Shown one piece after another: positions 1-7,783 of a stretch of 64,000 nucleotides of DNA. The translations under genes were made by a program, and so were the position numbers. This DNA comes from JBQLZQ01 sp052168355 (GTDB lineage: Bacteria > Pseudomonadota > Alphaproteobacteria > DSM-16000 > Inquilinaceae). Under the pieces are notes generated by a model. That model saw only the letters and a list, made by a program, of their open reading frames with translations, searched no databases and was not told where the DNA came from. The stretch is from positions 62,001 to 126,000 of the forward strand of contig JBQLZQ010000084.1 in assembly GCA_052168355.1 (NCBI GenBank), written 5' to 3'. How positions within the stretch are numbered: position 1 is the first letter of the stretch; every line of letters begins with the position of its first letter.

Positions 1-1
1 T

Positions 2-241
2 GACCTGACGCATCAGAACGGCTATGGCGGCACTCTGCTTTCGACGATCGTTCACGGGTCGGAGAATTGTCCGCAACGCGCGGCGCGCGATCATGTCCGG
101 TGCCTGAGTCTGGCGCTGGAGGCGGGCGTAACCGTGCCTCGACGCGCAGCAGACCTGGCAGGCGCTCCGGCAATCGCCGACCTTTTGGAAGCCTGGGGAC
201 AGCAGCACCCGGACCGGATCGTCGATGGCGGCCCGGCGTAA
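2..241 (+). CDS. Ankyrin-repeat protein, C-terminal end (partial)
   Basis: An open frame runs in from the left edge and ends at a TAA at 239-241. It encodes about 79 residues with ankyrin-like text near the start (NGYGGTLLSTIVHGSENC), followed by a CLSLALEAG segment and a final helix pair. This resembles the last one or two repeats of bacterial ankyrin-repeat proteins, which often carry a 'GGTPL..A..HGS' signature. The start and most of the protein lie outside the window, so its partner and function cannot be judged. The fragment is on the plus strand and converges with the MarR gene at 406-912. Identification rests on motif resemblance only. Confidence 0.65.
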   Translation, partial: DLTHQNGYGGTLLSTIVHGSENCPQRAARDHVRCLSLALEAGVTVPRRAADLAGAPAIADLLEAWGQQHPDRIVDGGPA

Positions 242-405
242 CCGGGAAAACCCGCCAGGGGCCGGCTGGCCCGAAACATCCGTCACGCGCCCCGAAACAG
301 GCCGGACGGTCGCAGTTCGGGATCGATGAAGCCGACAGCGTCAAGAAATGCGGGGGGGCGCATCCGCCGATACCCTCGCATCTGGCCCGACCACATGGCT
401 TAGCT

Positions 406-912
406 TCAGGTCTCCGCAAAAATGTCCGCCGGGATCGGGCAGTTTCTGCAAACCCGATTGTCGCATAGGCGGCAGAGCTTGCGGCGTTCCCAATCCGTCG
501 TGTCCATCGTGGAAAGCAGCTTGTGAAGGAGTGCGGCAAGCGTCTCCTGCTCGGCACCGGTCAACGGCGTCAGAAGCGCCCCGATGGTGGCGAGACGGCC
601 CTTCAGGAGATCCTCGCGTAGAGCCATGCCCCTCTCGCTGAGGTGAAGCGCGATCGAACGTTTGTCTCGCCCCGCGCGACGCTCAACAAGACCATCGGCG
701 ACGAGCCGATCGACGAGCCGCACGGTGCCCGGATGGGACAAGCCAAGAATGCGTCGCAATTGATCGTTGGACGGGCCAGAGCCGTATCCAATGACGACAA
801 GTGCCGCGGGGGTCTCACCGGCGTGGTTAAGGATGTCGCTTGCCATGTCCTTGATGCGATCGGCGACAGCGAGCCCGACGACACCGAGCAGATTGGCAGT
901 ACGGTCACTCAT
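406..912 (-). CDS. MarR-family regulator with C-terminal four-cysteine tail
   Basis: A 168-residue winged-helix protein. The recognition region (LRRILGLSHPGTVRLVDRL, about residues 52-70) and wing (GLVERRAGRDKRS) match MarR regulators. The start MSDRTAN was chosen because its paralog at 52088 begins the same way (MNDERTANLLG). The C terminus carries C147-x2-C150-x4-C155-x2-C158, a pattern able to bind zinc or a metal cluster, or to act as a thiol switch. Most MarR proteins lack such a tail. The gene is divergent from the DUF3237/PEP mutase/ogt operon, and a palindrome lies in each of the two facing promoters. Autoregulation and control of the divergent operon are therefore likely (inference). 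The effector is unknown. Confidence 0.9.
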   Translation of the reverse strand: MSDRTANLLGVVGLAVADRIKDMASDILNHAGETPAALVVIGYGSGPSNDQLRRILGLSHPGTVRLVDRLVADGLVERRAGRDKRSIALHLSERGMALREDLLKGRLATIGALLTPLTGAEQETLAALLHKLLSTMDTTDWERRKLCRLCDNRVCRNCPIPADIFAET

Positions 913-921
913 CCGCGGCAG

Positions 922-977
922 GTTATGTGCGGCGCGCACGAATTTCAACTTGACAATATGTGCGCGACGCACATGAT
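922..977. promoter_or_regulatory. Divergent promoters with two MarR-type operators 33 bp apart
   Basis: Two perfect GTGCG-N3-CGCAC palindromes lie at 927-939 and 960-972; the second extends to the 17-bp ATGTGCGCGACGCACAT. Their centres are 33 bp apart, about three helical turns. For the rightward operon, TTGACA (950-955) and CATGAT (972-977) are separated by 16 bp and enclose the second palindrome. For the leftward MarR gene, TTGAAA (complement of 943-948) and CATAAC (complement of 922-927) enclose the first. A bound regulator would block both promoters. The same layout recurs at 3740-3790. Confidence 0.7.
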
Positions 978-1068
978 TGCTCCCGTGGATTGGCGGTGGC
1001 CTCACGGCGCTGCCACGGCTTGTCGGGCACCAACCCGACTTGAGTGTCACCCGGAAGGGAGGGCCTGC

Positions 1069-1683
1069 ATGCCGGACACGACACGGAGAAGTATGCTCGT
1101 TGGCGCGGCGGCTGCGGGAGCAGCCGTTCTTGTCGAGCGTGCCAATGCCCACACCCTGGAGCCGAGCCCCGGCGGCCTGACGCTCAGCGCGAACGGCTGG
1201 GACGCGGACTCCGCGCCCGAACTGGAGTTCCTGTTCGAGGCGCGTGTCCAGCTTCACCTTCCGCCGCTGGACGTGGGGCCAACACCCGAAGGGATGCGCC
1301 TTATCTTTCTCGTAAAGGGTGGCACGTTCGAAGGGCCCCACCTGCGCGGGCGCGTTGTGCCGGACGCAGGAGCGGACTGGGTACGCATCCGGCCAGATGG
1401 GACTGGCATCCTCGATGTGCGTTTCGCCCTGGAAACACACGACAAAGCGATGCTCTATGCCTTTTGGCAGGGGCGGTTCTGGTCTGCACCGGAAGATGCC
1501 GAGTATGCGACCAATCTCGAGAAACCGGACGATCCGGCGGGCGCATGGCGCTATTATTTTCGCGCCGCGCCACAATTCGAGACCGGCGACCCCCGCTACG
1601 CATGGCTCAACAACATTGTTGCCGTAACCAAGTCCCGAACAGGCGATGGCGGCCCGATCCACCGCGTCTTTGCCGTGAAGTGA
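1069..1683 (+). CDS. Tat-exported DUF3237 protein
   Basis: A 204-residue protein. The N terminus has a twin-arginine signal (TTRRSMLVGAAAAGAAV), a hydrophobic core and an Ala-rich cleavage region ending near ANAHT, so export folded to the periplasm is expected. The remainder matches the DUF3237 (UPF0311) family: GTFEGPHLRGRVVPDAGADW, DGTGILDVRFALET, a YYFRAAPQFETGD segment and YAWLNNIVAV. DUF3237 has no established biochemical function and is usually cytoplasmic and shorter (about 150 residues), so the Tat leader is a notable addition. A good ribosome site (AAGGGAGGG, 1055-1063) sets the start. It is the first gene of an operon with the PEP mutase-like gene. Confidence 0.85.
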   Translation: MPDTTRRSMLVGAAAAGAAVLVERANAHTLEPSPGGLTLSANGWDADSAPELEFLFEARVQLHLPPLDVGPTPEGMRLIFLVKGGTFEGPHLRGRVVPDAGADWVRIRPDGTGILDVRFALETHDKAMLYAFWQGRFWSAPEDAEYATNLEKPDDPAGAWRYYFRAAPQFETGDPRYAWLNNIVAVTKSRTGDGGPIHRVFAVK

Positions 1684-1699
1684 TGCAGGTGAGATCGAA

Positions 1700-2515
1700 A
1701 TGACCGTGTCAACAACGGATAAGGCACATAGGTTTGAAGACCTGCATAAGGCTGGTTGCTTCGTGATGGCAAACGCATGGGATGCAGGGTCCGCACGCCT
1801 ACTGGAAAGCAGCGGTTTCGCCGACCTTGGCACCACCAGTGCCGGATTGGCCTGGATGATGGCCCGGAAGGATGGTGCGACGAGCCGCGACTTAGTCCTC
1901 GCAAACGCGCGGGATATCGCGAACGCCGTGGATGTTCCTGTGTCCGGCGATCTCTTGAATGGGTTTGGCGCGGCCCCTGAGACTGTTGCGGAAACCATCC
2001 TCCTTGCCGGCGCGGCCGGGCTTGCAGGAGGGTCTATTGAGGACACGACCGGTGATCCCGTCAAACCGCTGTTCGACCGCGCACTTGCAAAAGAGCGTAT
2101 CGTTGCCGCAGTCGAAGCGGCGCGCGGCCTCAAGCGTCCATTCGTGCTTTGCGCCAGGGCCGATGGCCTATTTGCCGGCGCTTGCAAGCTGGATGAGATA
2201 CTGGCGCGGCTCACTCTCTTTCAGGAAGCCGGTGCGAACATGCTTTACGCCCCAGCCCTGATGACGCTCGCCGATATCAAGACGGTCATCGGCAGTGTGC
2301 GGAAGCCGGTCAACGTCCTCGCGGGCATCGGGAATGAAGGGAATGTGGCCGAACTGGCGTCCCTCGGGGTCAGGCGGATCAGCGTCGGATCGAAACTCTA
2401 CAGTGCCGCAGCCGCGAGCCTGAAATCCGCTGCACGCGAACTCCATCAAGACGGAACGTTTGAGTGGGCCAAGACCGAGGTATCGTATGGCACCATCAAT
2501 GACCTGATGCGGTGA
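1700..2515 (+). CDS. Isocitrate lyase/PEP mutase superfamily enzyme
   Basis: A 271-residue protein of the ICL/PEPM superfamily, which makes or breaks C-C or P-C bonds in oxyacids using Mg2+ in a TIM barrel. Typical segments are NAWDAGSARLLESSGF near residue 25, GTTSAGLAW, SGDLLNGFG (metal/oxyacid loop), GGSIEDTTGD and FVLCARADG. The KKCG-type catalytic loop of true isocitrate lyases is not seen, which fits the broad group annotated as oxyacid lyases or phosphonomutases of unknown substrate. It starts 17 bases after the DUF3237 gene and shares its promoter. The exact reaction cannot be assigned. Confidence 0.88.
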   Translation: MTVSTTDKAHRFEDLHKAGCFVMANAWDAGSARLLESSGFADLGTTSAGLAWMMARKDGATSRDLVLANARDIANAVDVPVSGDLLNGFGAAPETVAETILLAGAAGLAGGSIEDTTGDPVKPLFDRALAKERIVAAVEAARGLKRPFVLCARADGLFAGACKLDEILARLTLFQEAGANMLYAPALMTLADIKTVIGSVRKPVNVLAGIGNEGNVAELASLGVRRISVGSKLYSAAAASLKSAARELHQDGTFEWAKTEVSYGTINDLMR

Positions 2516-2555
2516 AACGAACGGGTGGGACGCAAGCGTACAGGATCCTCGACCC

Positions 2556-3119
2556 ATGATGCACTTCTCGCTCTTTCCGACTCCGCTCGGTGACTGCGGC
2601 ATTGCCTGGTGCAATGACGCGGTCGTCGCAACGCACCTGCCGGAAGAAAGCTCCGCTGACACCGGCCGCCGTCTGGCCGCGCGAACGGGCGCCACGAAGG
2701 GCGAGCCGTCACGCGTCATCCGTCGCGCCATCGCGTCGATGACCGCTCTGCTTGAGGGCCAAGGAACGGATCTCACCTCCATCGTCTGCGACTTCGGAGG
2801 GATCGATTCGTTTGCGGCGCAGGTCTATGCCGCGACGCGCGCGATCCCGGCCGGCGAGACATCGACCTATGGCGCGATCGCGTCCCAACTCGGCGACAAG
2901 CGGCTTGCCCGCGACGTCGGACAGGCCCTCGGCCGCAACCCGCTGCCGATCATCGTGCCGTGCCATCGTGTCATCGGCGCGGGCGGCAGGCTGACCGGCT
3001 TTTCGGCGGCTGGTGGTATCGCGACGAAGCTGAGGATGCTCGCGATCGAAGGCGCACATCTCGATGGCGCGCCCGGGCTGTTCGATGATCTTCCTCTTGC
3101 GGCGAAGCCGCGAAGGTGA
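2556..3119 (+). CDS. ogt: Methylated-DNA--[protein]-cysteine S-methyltransferase
   Basis: A 187-residue suicide DNA-repair protein that transfers O6-alkyl groups from guanine to its own cysteine. The active-site motif PCHRVIG is present, preceded by the helix-turn-helix segment (ARDVGQALGRNPLPIIV) and the IPAGETSTYGAIA segment typical of Ogt/Ada C-terminal domains. A short N-terminal domain is also present, so this is the stand-alone Ogt/MGMT form and not an Ada fusion. It lies 40 bases after the PEP mutase-like gene and is probably co-transcribed, so it may fall under the Cys-tailed MarR regulator. Confidence 0.93.
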   Translation: MMHFSLFPTPLGDCGIAWCNDAVVATHLPEESSADTGRRLAARTGATKGEPSRVIRRAIASMTALLEGQGTDLTSIVCDFGGIDSFAAQVYAATRAIPAGETSTYGAIASQLGDKRLARDVGQALGRNPLPIIVPCHRVIGAGGRLTGFSAAGGIATKLRMLAIEGAHLDGAPGLFDDLPLAAKPRR

Positions 3120-3149
3120 CGCGCCCCGGCGCGATTGGGCCGAGGACCG

Positions 3150-3731
3150 TTACACGGTCAAGGTCACCACCCACTTATGCTTGCCGATCTTTCGCGATCG
3201 CTCGAAGCCGAGGCGCTCGAAGGTCGAGAGCGCTCCGTTGAACAGGAACGCCGGCGAAGCCTTTCGGCCCTCGATGTCTTCCGGGTATCCCTCGACGCGC
3301 CCTCCGCCCAGCTTCCCGATCTGCCCGATCGCACCCTCGAGCGCGGCGGATGACACTCCGGCGCCGCGATGGCCCTTGCCGGAAAAGAAGCAGGTGATCC
3401 GCCAGTCGGGGAGCATCGGATCGGTCGCCAGATAGGCACGCCGATTATGGATTCGCGGAAGCTCGTCCGGCGGCCCGAACTGGCACCAGCCGACGCAGTC
3501 CGGACCATGAAAGACCAGAGAGGCATGTGCCCGTCCCTCCCGAACGCGGCATTCCTTCGCCTTGCGTCTTTCCTCGGGAGAGTCGTCCGAGCCTTCGTCT
3601 TTCCCGTGATACCACATGCACCAGCAGCCGCCCCAGACACCGTTGTTCGCCTCGACCAAACGCACGAAGTCCGGCCAAGTGTCCGCTTCGAGCGGTTTGG
3701 TTTCATAGTTTGTCACGCGCCTTCTCGACAT
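3150..3731 (-). CDS. GNAT-family N-acetyltransferase
   Basis: A 193-residue acetyltransferase-like protein. The acyl-CoA-binding region is visible as ITCFFSGKGHRGAGVSSAALEGAI (about residues 107-130). It is followed by a VEGYPEDIEGRKASPAF segment and a final F-E-R-L-G-F-E motif common in GNATs of this group. The N terminus contains W/C-rich text (GVWGGCWCMWYH) typical of the same subgroup. The predicted promoter (-10 at 3740-3745) leaves almost no leader before the ATG at 3731. Either a leaderless message or a GTG start at 3716, preceded by GAGAAGG, is possible. Substrate unknown. Confidence 0.85.
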   Translation of the reverse strand: MSRRRVTNYETKPLEADTWPDFVRLVEANNGVWGGCWCMWYHGKDEGSDDSPEERRKAKECRVREGRAHASLVFHGPDCVGWCQFGPPDELPRIHNRRAYLATDPMLPDWRITCFFSGKGHRGAGVSSAALEGAIGQIGKLGGGRVEGYPEDIEGRKASPAFLFNGALSTFERLGFERSRKIGKHKWVVTLTV

Positions 3732-3739
3732 CAGGCGTC

Positions 3740-3790
3740 ATTATGTGCGCTACGCACATATCGTCAAGCTGAAAATCGTGCGCGCGATAC
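3740..3790 (-). promoter_or_regulatory. GNAT promoter with MarR-type operator between -35 and -10
   Basis: Reading leftward, TTGACG (complement of 3762-3767) and CATAAT (complement of 3740-3745) form a promoter with a 16-bp spacer. The palindrome ATGTGCG-CTA-CGCACAT (3743-3759) lies in that spacer. A degenerate second site (GTGCG-CGC-GATAC, 3778-3790) is centred exactly 33 bp upstream, as in the MarR/DUF3237 region at 922-977. About 50 bp are nearly alignable between the two regions. This argues that the GNAT gene belongs to the same small regulon. Confidence 0.65.
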
Positions 3791-3792
3791 AT

Positions 3793-4149
3793 GGTGATGG
3801 CCTTGTCGAGCGTCACGGACGCGGCAGGCGCCGGCCATCGGAACTTCCCGAGTGCGGGTTTGGATTTGAACGAAACGCCATGCTGCGTCAGCAGCCCAGT
3901 TCTTCCAATCCGGAGTCCGTTCATCCCGCAGCATTCGCCGCGGTCGGCTCAAAGCCGTCATGGGCGACAAGTGCTCGGAATGTACAATATGTGTGTTCGG
4001 GCGAAGTGTGCTTGCGCACAATTTCGCAGAATTGAAAAGCACTGCGAATGGGGCGGTCCCGCGATGGTAGTGCAATGGCGAACGAGTAGTTCGCCCCTTT
4101 CGCACACACCTCCGCCACCTCGGCCGAAAGGCGCTGGCCGGCGTGCCAT
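3793..4149. other. Intergenic region without a recognised gene
   Basis: About 357 bases between the GNAT promoter and the end of the sugar-permease gene. Short frames exist on both strands but none resembles a known family or has a convincing ribosome site. A perfect short palindrome TGTGC-TTGC-GCACA lies at 4007-4020. It resembles the MarR-type operator but has one base less in its centre, and no gene reads away from it. Confidence 0.5.
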
Positions 4150-5103
4150 TTACCGGCTCCTGAGCGAGCCGACGCTGGCCGACGCGACGGCGGCGAGGAT
4201 GATCCCGCCCACCAGGATCTCGCGGATATAGCTGTCGACGCTCATCTGGGTCAGCCCGTTGTCCAGGACCGCCAGGATAAGAACGCCGACGAGCGTGGCG
4301 TGCACGCGTGGCTCCGACTCCTCGCTCATCGTCATGCCCAGAAACACCGCGGCGATGGCATCGAGCATCAGCCCGTTGCCCTGGGTGGGATTGGCGGACG
4401 CGACCCGGCTGGCATACATCAGCCCCGCCGTCGCGGCGCCAAGACCGGTCAGGGCGAAGGCGCCGGTGCGCAGGAGGCGCACGGGCACGCCGGCCAGGCG
4501 CGCCGCCTCCCTGTTGCCGCCGATCGCGTAGAGGCGCCGGCCGAAGCTGGTATGTTCCAGGGTGATCCAAACCAGGGCCAGAACCCCAAGCGCGACCAGC
4601 GTCAGATAGGGGATCCGTGCGTCCGACCAGCCCAGGTCCAGACCGTTCCGCGCGAAGTCGCTGAACGGTTTGGGGATGTCGCGGCCGAAGATGGTCCGGC
4701 CGTCGCTGACCAGGAAGGCCAGACCGCCGAACATCGTCAGGGTCCCCAGGGTCGCCACGAAGGGCAGAATGCCGAGCACGGCGACAAGAACCCCGTTGAA
4801 CAACCCGCCCAGCAGACCCACGCCGAGGGCGGCGGCGATACCCGCGCCGATGGGATACCCCTGGCTGAAGAGCACCGCTGCGGTGACCCCGCTGAGGCTG
4901 GCCATCACGCCGACGCTGAGATCGAAATCCCCGGTCACCATGACGATGGTCATCGTAAAGGCGACCACCGACAGCATGCTGACCTGCTGGGTAATGTTGA
5001 GGAGGTTGCGGCTGGTCATGAACGTGTCCGGCAGCGCCACCCAGAAGAACAGGATGATCGCGACGAAACCGATCAGCGTCCCGTATCTGCGCAGGTATGT
5101 CAT
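4150..5103 (-). CDS. Sugar ABC transporter permease (RbsC/XylH type)
   Basis: A 317-residue membrane protein with about eight to ten hydrophobic segments, matching the BPD_transp_2 family of ribose/xylose-type permeases. Diagnostic segments include NITQQVSMLSVVAFTMTIVM, VTGDFDLSVGVMASLSGV (the conserved G-x-I/F-D-L-S-V-G motif) and YAIGGNREAARLAGVPV. The ATG at 5103 was chosen over upstream in-frame codons because it overlaps the ATPase stop in an ATGA. It is the last gene of the operon kinase, binding protein, ATPase, permease. It forms the pore with the ATPase encoded at 5100-6635. Confidence 0.93.
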   Translation of the reverse strand: MTYLRRYGTLIGFVAIILFFWVALPDTFMTSRNLLNITQQVSMLSVVAFTMTIVMVTGDFDLSVGVMASLSGVTAAVLFSQGYPIGAGIAAALGVGLLGGLFNGVLVAVLGILPFVATLGTLTMFGGLAFLVSDGRTIFGRDIPKPFSDFARNGLDLGWSDARIPYLTLVALGVLALVWITLEHTSFGRRLYAIGGNREAARLAGVPVRLLRTGAFALTGLGAATAGLMYASRVASANPTQGNGLMLDAIAAVFLGMTMSEESEPRVHATLVGVLILAVLDNGLTQMSVDSYIREILVGGIILAAVASASVGSLRSR

Positions 5104-6635
5104 GCGGCCGGGCCTTCCGGCGCGACGGGCGGGCGGAGGGAGTCTCCATAGATCCGCGCCAGAAGCGACGCGGCGTCCAGGCCGGCCGTGTTGAGGATTT
5201 CCTGTTGCGCGCCGTCGCGCACGATCAGGATGCGGTCGCACAGGCCCAGCAATTCCGGCAGGTCCGTGGAGGTCAGGATGACGGTTCCCCCGTTGCCGCT
5301 GAATGCGCGAATCAGGCGATAGATATCGTACCGCGCGCCCACATCGACACCGCGTGTCGGCTCGTCAAGCAGGATCAGATCGGGCGCGCCGGCCATCGCC
5401 CGGGCGAACAGCACCTTCTGCTGGTTGCCGCCGCTCAGCGTGTAGCACGGCTGTTCCAGCCGGCTGAACTTCAGACGCACCTCCCGGGCCAGCCTGCGGG
5501 TGGTCATCCGTTCGCGCGCCGGGCTGGACATCGTCCCGGCCCGACTGAGCCGTCGGAGATGGGGCAGCACGGTGTTTGCCGTAATGCTGCGCGTGAGCAT
5601 CAGGCCTTCACGCCGGCGCTCGCGCGGGACATAGGCGACGCCGCGGCGCCATGCCTGGGAAGGGGACCGGGGGCCGGCCCGGTTTCCCAGCCGGATGCCG
5701 CCCGATGCCGTGCCTTCCAGGCCCAGGAACGCGCGCAGGATCTCGGACTGTCCCGCATTCTCCAGGCCGGCGATCCCCAGGATCTCCCCGCGCCGCACCT
5801 GGAAGTCGATATCCTGCAACGTGGCCGAGGTGAGGTGGCTGACCGCACAGATTTCGGCATCGTCGACCGCGGTCGTCCGTGGCGGATAGGCGTCCTTCAC
5901 ATCCCGTCCCGTCATGGCGCGGATGATATCGTCCTTTCCGGTTTCGGAGATGCGCCGTGTCATCACGGTCCGCCCGTCGCGCATAACGGTGACACGGTCG
6001 GCCAGATCCATCACCTCGTTGAGCCTGTGGGACACGTAGAGGATTGCCGCTCCGGCCGCCCTCAGGTCCCTGATCACGGCGAAGAGCCGCTCGGACTCGG
6101 CATGGGTCAACGCCGCCGTCGGCTCGTCCAATACGAAGATCTGGGGGCGGGTTTGCGATGACACCATCATCCCGGCAAGGACCATCACCATCTGATCGCC
6201 GGTGCTCAGCCGCGCCGCCTTGGCGCGCGGGTCGATGGCGGTGGCCCCGAAGCCGCCGAGCGCGTCGGCCGCCTGCCGGTTCAGGTCGCGCCAGTCCACG
6301 AGCAGGCCGAGGCGGCGGGGATAGGGCCGGCCCAACAGGATGTTTTCCGCGACCGACAGCTGCGGAACGATGTTGATTTCCTGATGGACGAAGCGAAACC
6401 CAAGCGCGGCGGCGTCGGAGGTGGAAGACAGGGTTATCGGCACGCCGTCCATCGTCGCATCCATGCGGTCGGCGGGCGTGACGCCGGCCAGTATCCTGAT
6501 GAGGGTGCTTTTTCCCGCCCCGTTCTCGCCCATCAGCGCGTGAACCTCTCCGGCCTCGAGATCGAGCGAGGCCCCGACCAGCGCCTTGGTGCCCGCAAAG
6601 CTCTTGGAGACGTTCCTGAGACTGAGACGTGTCAT
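5100..6635 (-). CDS. Sugar ABC transporter ATP-binding protein (RbsA/XylG type)
   Basis: A 511-residue protein with two fused nucleotide-binding domains, as usual for monosaccharide ABC importers. The first domain has Walker A GENGAGKST, signature LSTGDQMVM and Walker B IFVLDEPTAAL. The second has the degenerate start GLENAGQSEIL instead of a full Walker A, signature YTLSGGNQQKV and Walker B LILLDEPTRGVDVGA. A degenerate second Walker A is normal in this family. It overlaps the permease gene by four bases and lies 66 bases after the binding-protein gene. It hydrolyses ATP at the inner face of the membrane. Confidence 0.95.
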   Translation of the reverse strand: MTRLSLRNVSKSFAGTKALVGASLDLEAGEVHALMGENGAGKSTLIRILAGVTPADRMDATMDGVPITLSSTSDAAALGFRFVHQEINIVPQLSVAENILLGRPYPRRLGLLVDWRDLNRQAADALGGFGATAIDPRAKAARLSTGDQMVMVLAGMMVSSQTRPQIFVLDEPTAALTHAESERLFAVIRDLRAAGAAILYVSHRLNEVMDLADRVTVMRDGRTVMTRRISETGKDDIIRAMTGRDVKDAYPPRTTAVDDAEICAVSHLTSATLQDIDFQVRRGEILGIAGLENAGQSEILRAFLGLEGTASGGIRLGNRAGPRSPSQAWRRGVAYVPRERRREGLMLTRSITANTVLPHLRRLSRAGTMSSPARERMTTRRLAREVRLKFSRLEQPCYTLSGGNQQKVLFARAMAGAPDLILLDEPTRGVDVGARYDIYRLIRAFSGNGGTVILTSTDLPELLGLCDRILIVRDGAQQEILNTAGLDAASLLARIYGDSLRPPVAPEGPAA

Positions 6636-6701
6636 CGGGGGATGACGATACGGGGAGGCGGCCGGGTGAGCGGCCCCGTCCGGTTCACGATCTCTCCACC
6701 G

Positions 6702-7640
6702 CTATTCGTCGACGTTGTTAGCCGTGATCAGCCGCGTGGGAACGTAGATCACGGGCTCACGGATCGTTTCGCCGGCCATCAGACGCGCGACCGCATCGGC
6801 CGTGGCCTTTCCGATGCCCACGAAATCCTGAGCCATCGATGCCTCGAAGTTGCCGCCGGCGGATATGGCCTCGCGGGCCTGCGGGTTGGCGTCCATCCCG
6901 ACGATCACGATGCCCTCGTCCGCGCGCCCCGCATCCTCGATCGCCTGCAGGGCGCCAAGCGCCGGCTGATCCCATGCGGCCCAGACGGCCGAGATGCTGC
7001 CCGGTTCGGGGTTGGCGGCGAGGATCGCCTCCATCTTGGCGCGGGAATCCGCGATACCCCCGTCCTGGACGTCGGGCGTCACGCGGTCGATGATCTCGAT
7101 GTCGGGATGGTTCTCAAACACCGCGTCGGCGATCACGCCGCGGATCTGGACCGGCGGAAACGGGTCGAAGACGAACATCACCACCCGCCCGCTGCCGCCG
7201 ATCCGATTGGCCACGTAGACCGCCGTTTCCGCCGCCATGGCGTAACCGTTGCTGGTGACGTTGGTCGCCAGCAACGGGTCCATGCCGGCATCCATGCCGA
7301 CGACGGGGATGCCGGCTTCGCCCGCCACCTCCAGACCGGCCGCCACCTGCGAGGGATCGACATTGATCACGATGGCGTCGACATTCTGGGCGGCCGCGTC
7401 CTCCAGCCGGCTGATCACGGCGGCGATGTCGCCGGCGGTGTCTATGACATTGACGTCCCAGCCCTTGGCGGCGGCCGCGTCCTCAAATCCGTCGAGGTAA
7501 AACTGGGTGCCGGGCTGCGCCAGATACGGCGTGATCACGGTGACCCGTTCCTCCGCCTGGGCCGCGCCGGAGAGCGCGAGCGTGGCGAAGACGGCCAGTC
7601 CCATGAGGTCGGCAACGCCCCGCGATTTCGTGATCTTCAT
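6702..7640 (-). CDS. Periplasmic sugar-binding protein of the ABC transporter
   Basis: A 312-residue Peripla_BP_4 protein. The N terminus is a Sec signal (MKITKSRG, hydrophobic stretch, cleavage near GAAQA-EER). The mature protein has the two-lobe pattern of ribose-binding-like proteins: FYLDGFEDAAAAKGWDV, VDAIVINVDPSQV, AGIPVVGMDAGMD and IVIVGMDANPQAREAI. The ATG at 7640 has a GGGAGA ribosome site eight bases upstream; an ATG two codons earlier is too close to it. It delivers the sugar to the permease/ATPase pair downstream. The ligand cannot be read from sequence, but the linked FGGY kinase suggests a pentose, pentulose or polyol. Confidence 0.92.
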   Translation of the reverse strand: MKITKSRGVADLMGLAVFATLALSGAAQAEERVTVITPYLAQPGTQFYLDGFEDAAAAKGWDVNVIDTAGDIAAVISRLEDAAAQNVDAIVINVDPSQVAAGLEVAGEAGIPVVGMDAGMDPLLATNVTSNGYAMAAETAVYVANRIGGSGRVVMFVFDPFPPVQIRGVIADAVFENHPDIEIIDRVTPDVQDGGIADSRAKMEAILAANPEPGSISAVWAAWDQPALGALQAIEDAGRADEGIVIVGMDANPQAREAISAGGNFEASMAQDFVGIGKATADAVARLMAGETIREPVIYVPTRLITANNVDE

Positions 7641-7783
7641 GAGCATGATCTCCCTGTTTTTGGCGAGGCATTTTCGGCCCTCGGTTTGTCTCCGGCCGTG
7701 ATCATATGGAAAACGCCGGCCCAGACCATAGGATATTCCGGCAAATCCCGAACCCGCCGCGGTCTCGACGGCGGGCGGCGCGA

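Noticed and set aside
406..2214. A 602-codon minus-strand frame that includes the MarR protein
   Set aside because: Only the last 168 residues are MarR. The upstream part is antisense to the DUF3237 and PEP mutase-like genes, and a promoter lies before the MarR ATG.
4007..4020. Palindrome TGTGC-TTGC-GCACA as a further MarR operator
   Set aside because: The centre is one base shorter than in the three called sites and no gene or promoter reads away from it.
3793..4149. Possible broken gene with fragments such as HDGFEPTAANAAG
   Set aside because: No fragment could be tied to a known family and the frames are short on both strands.
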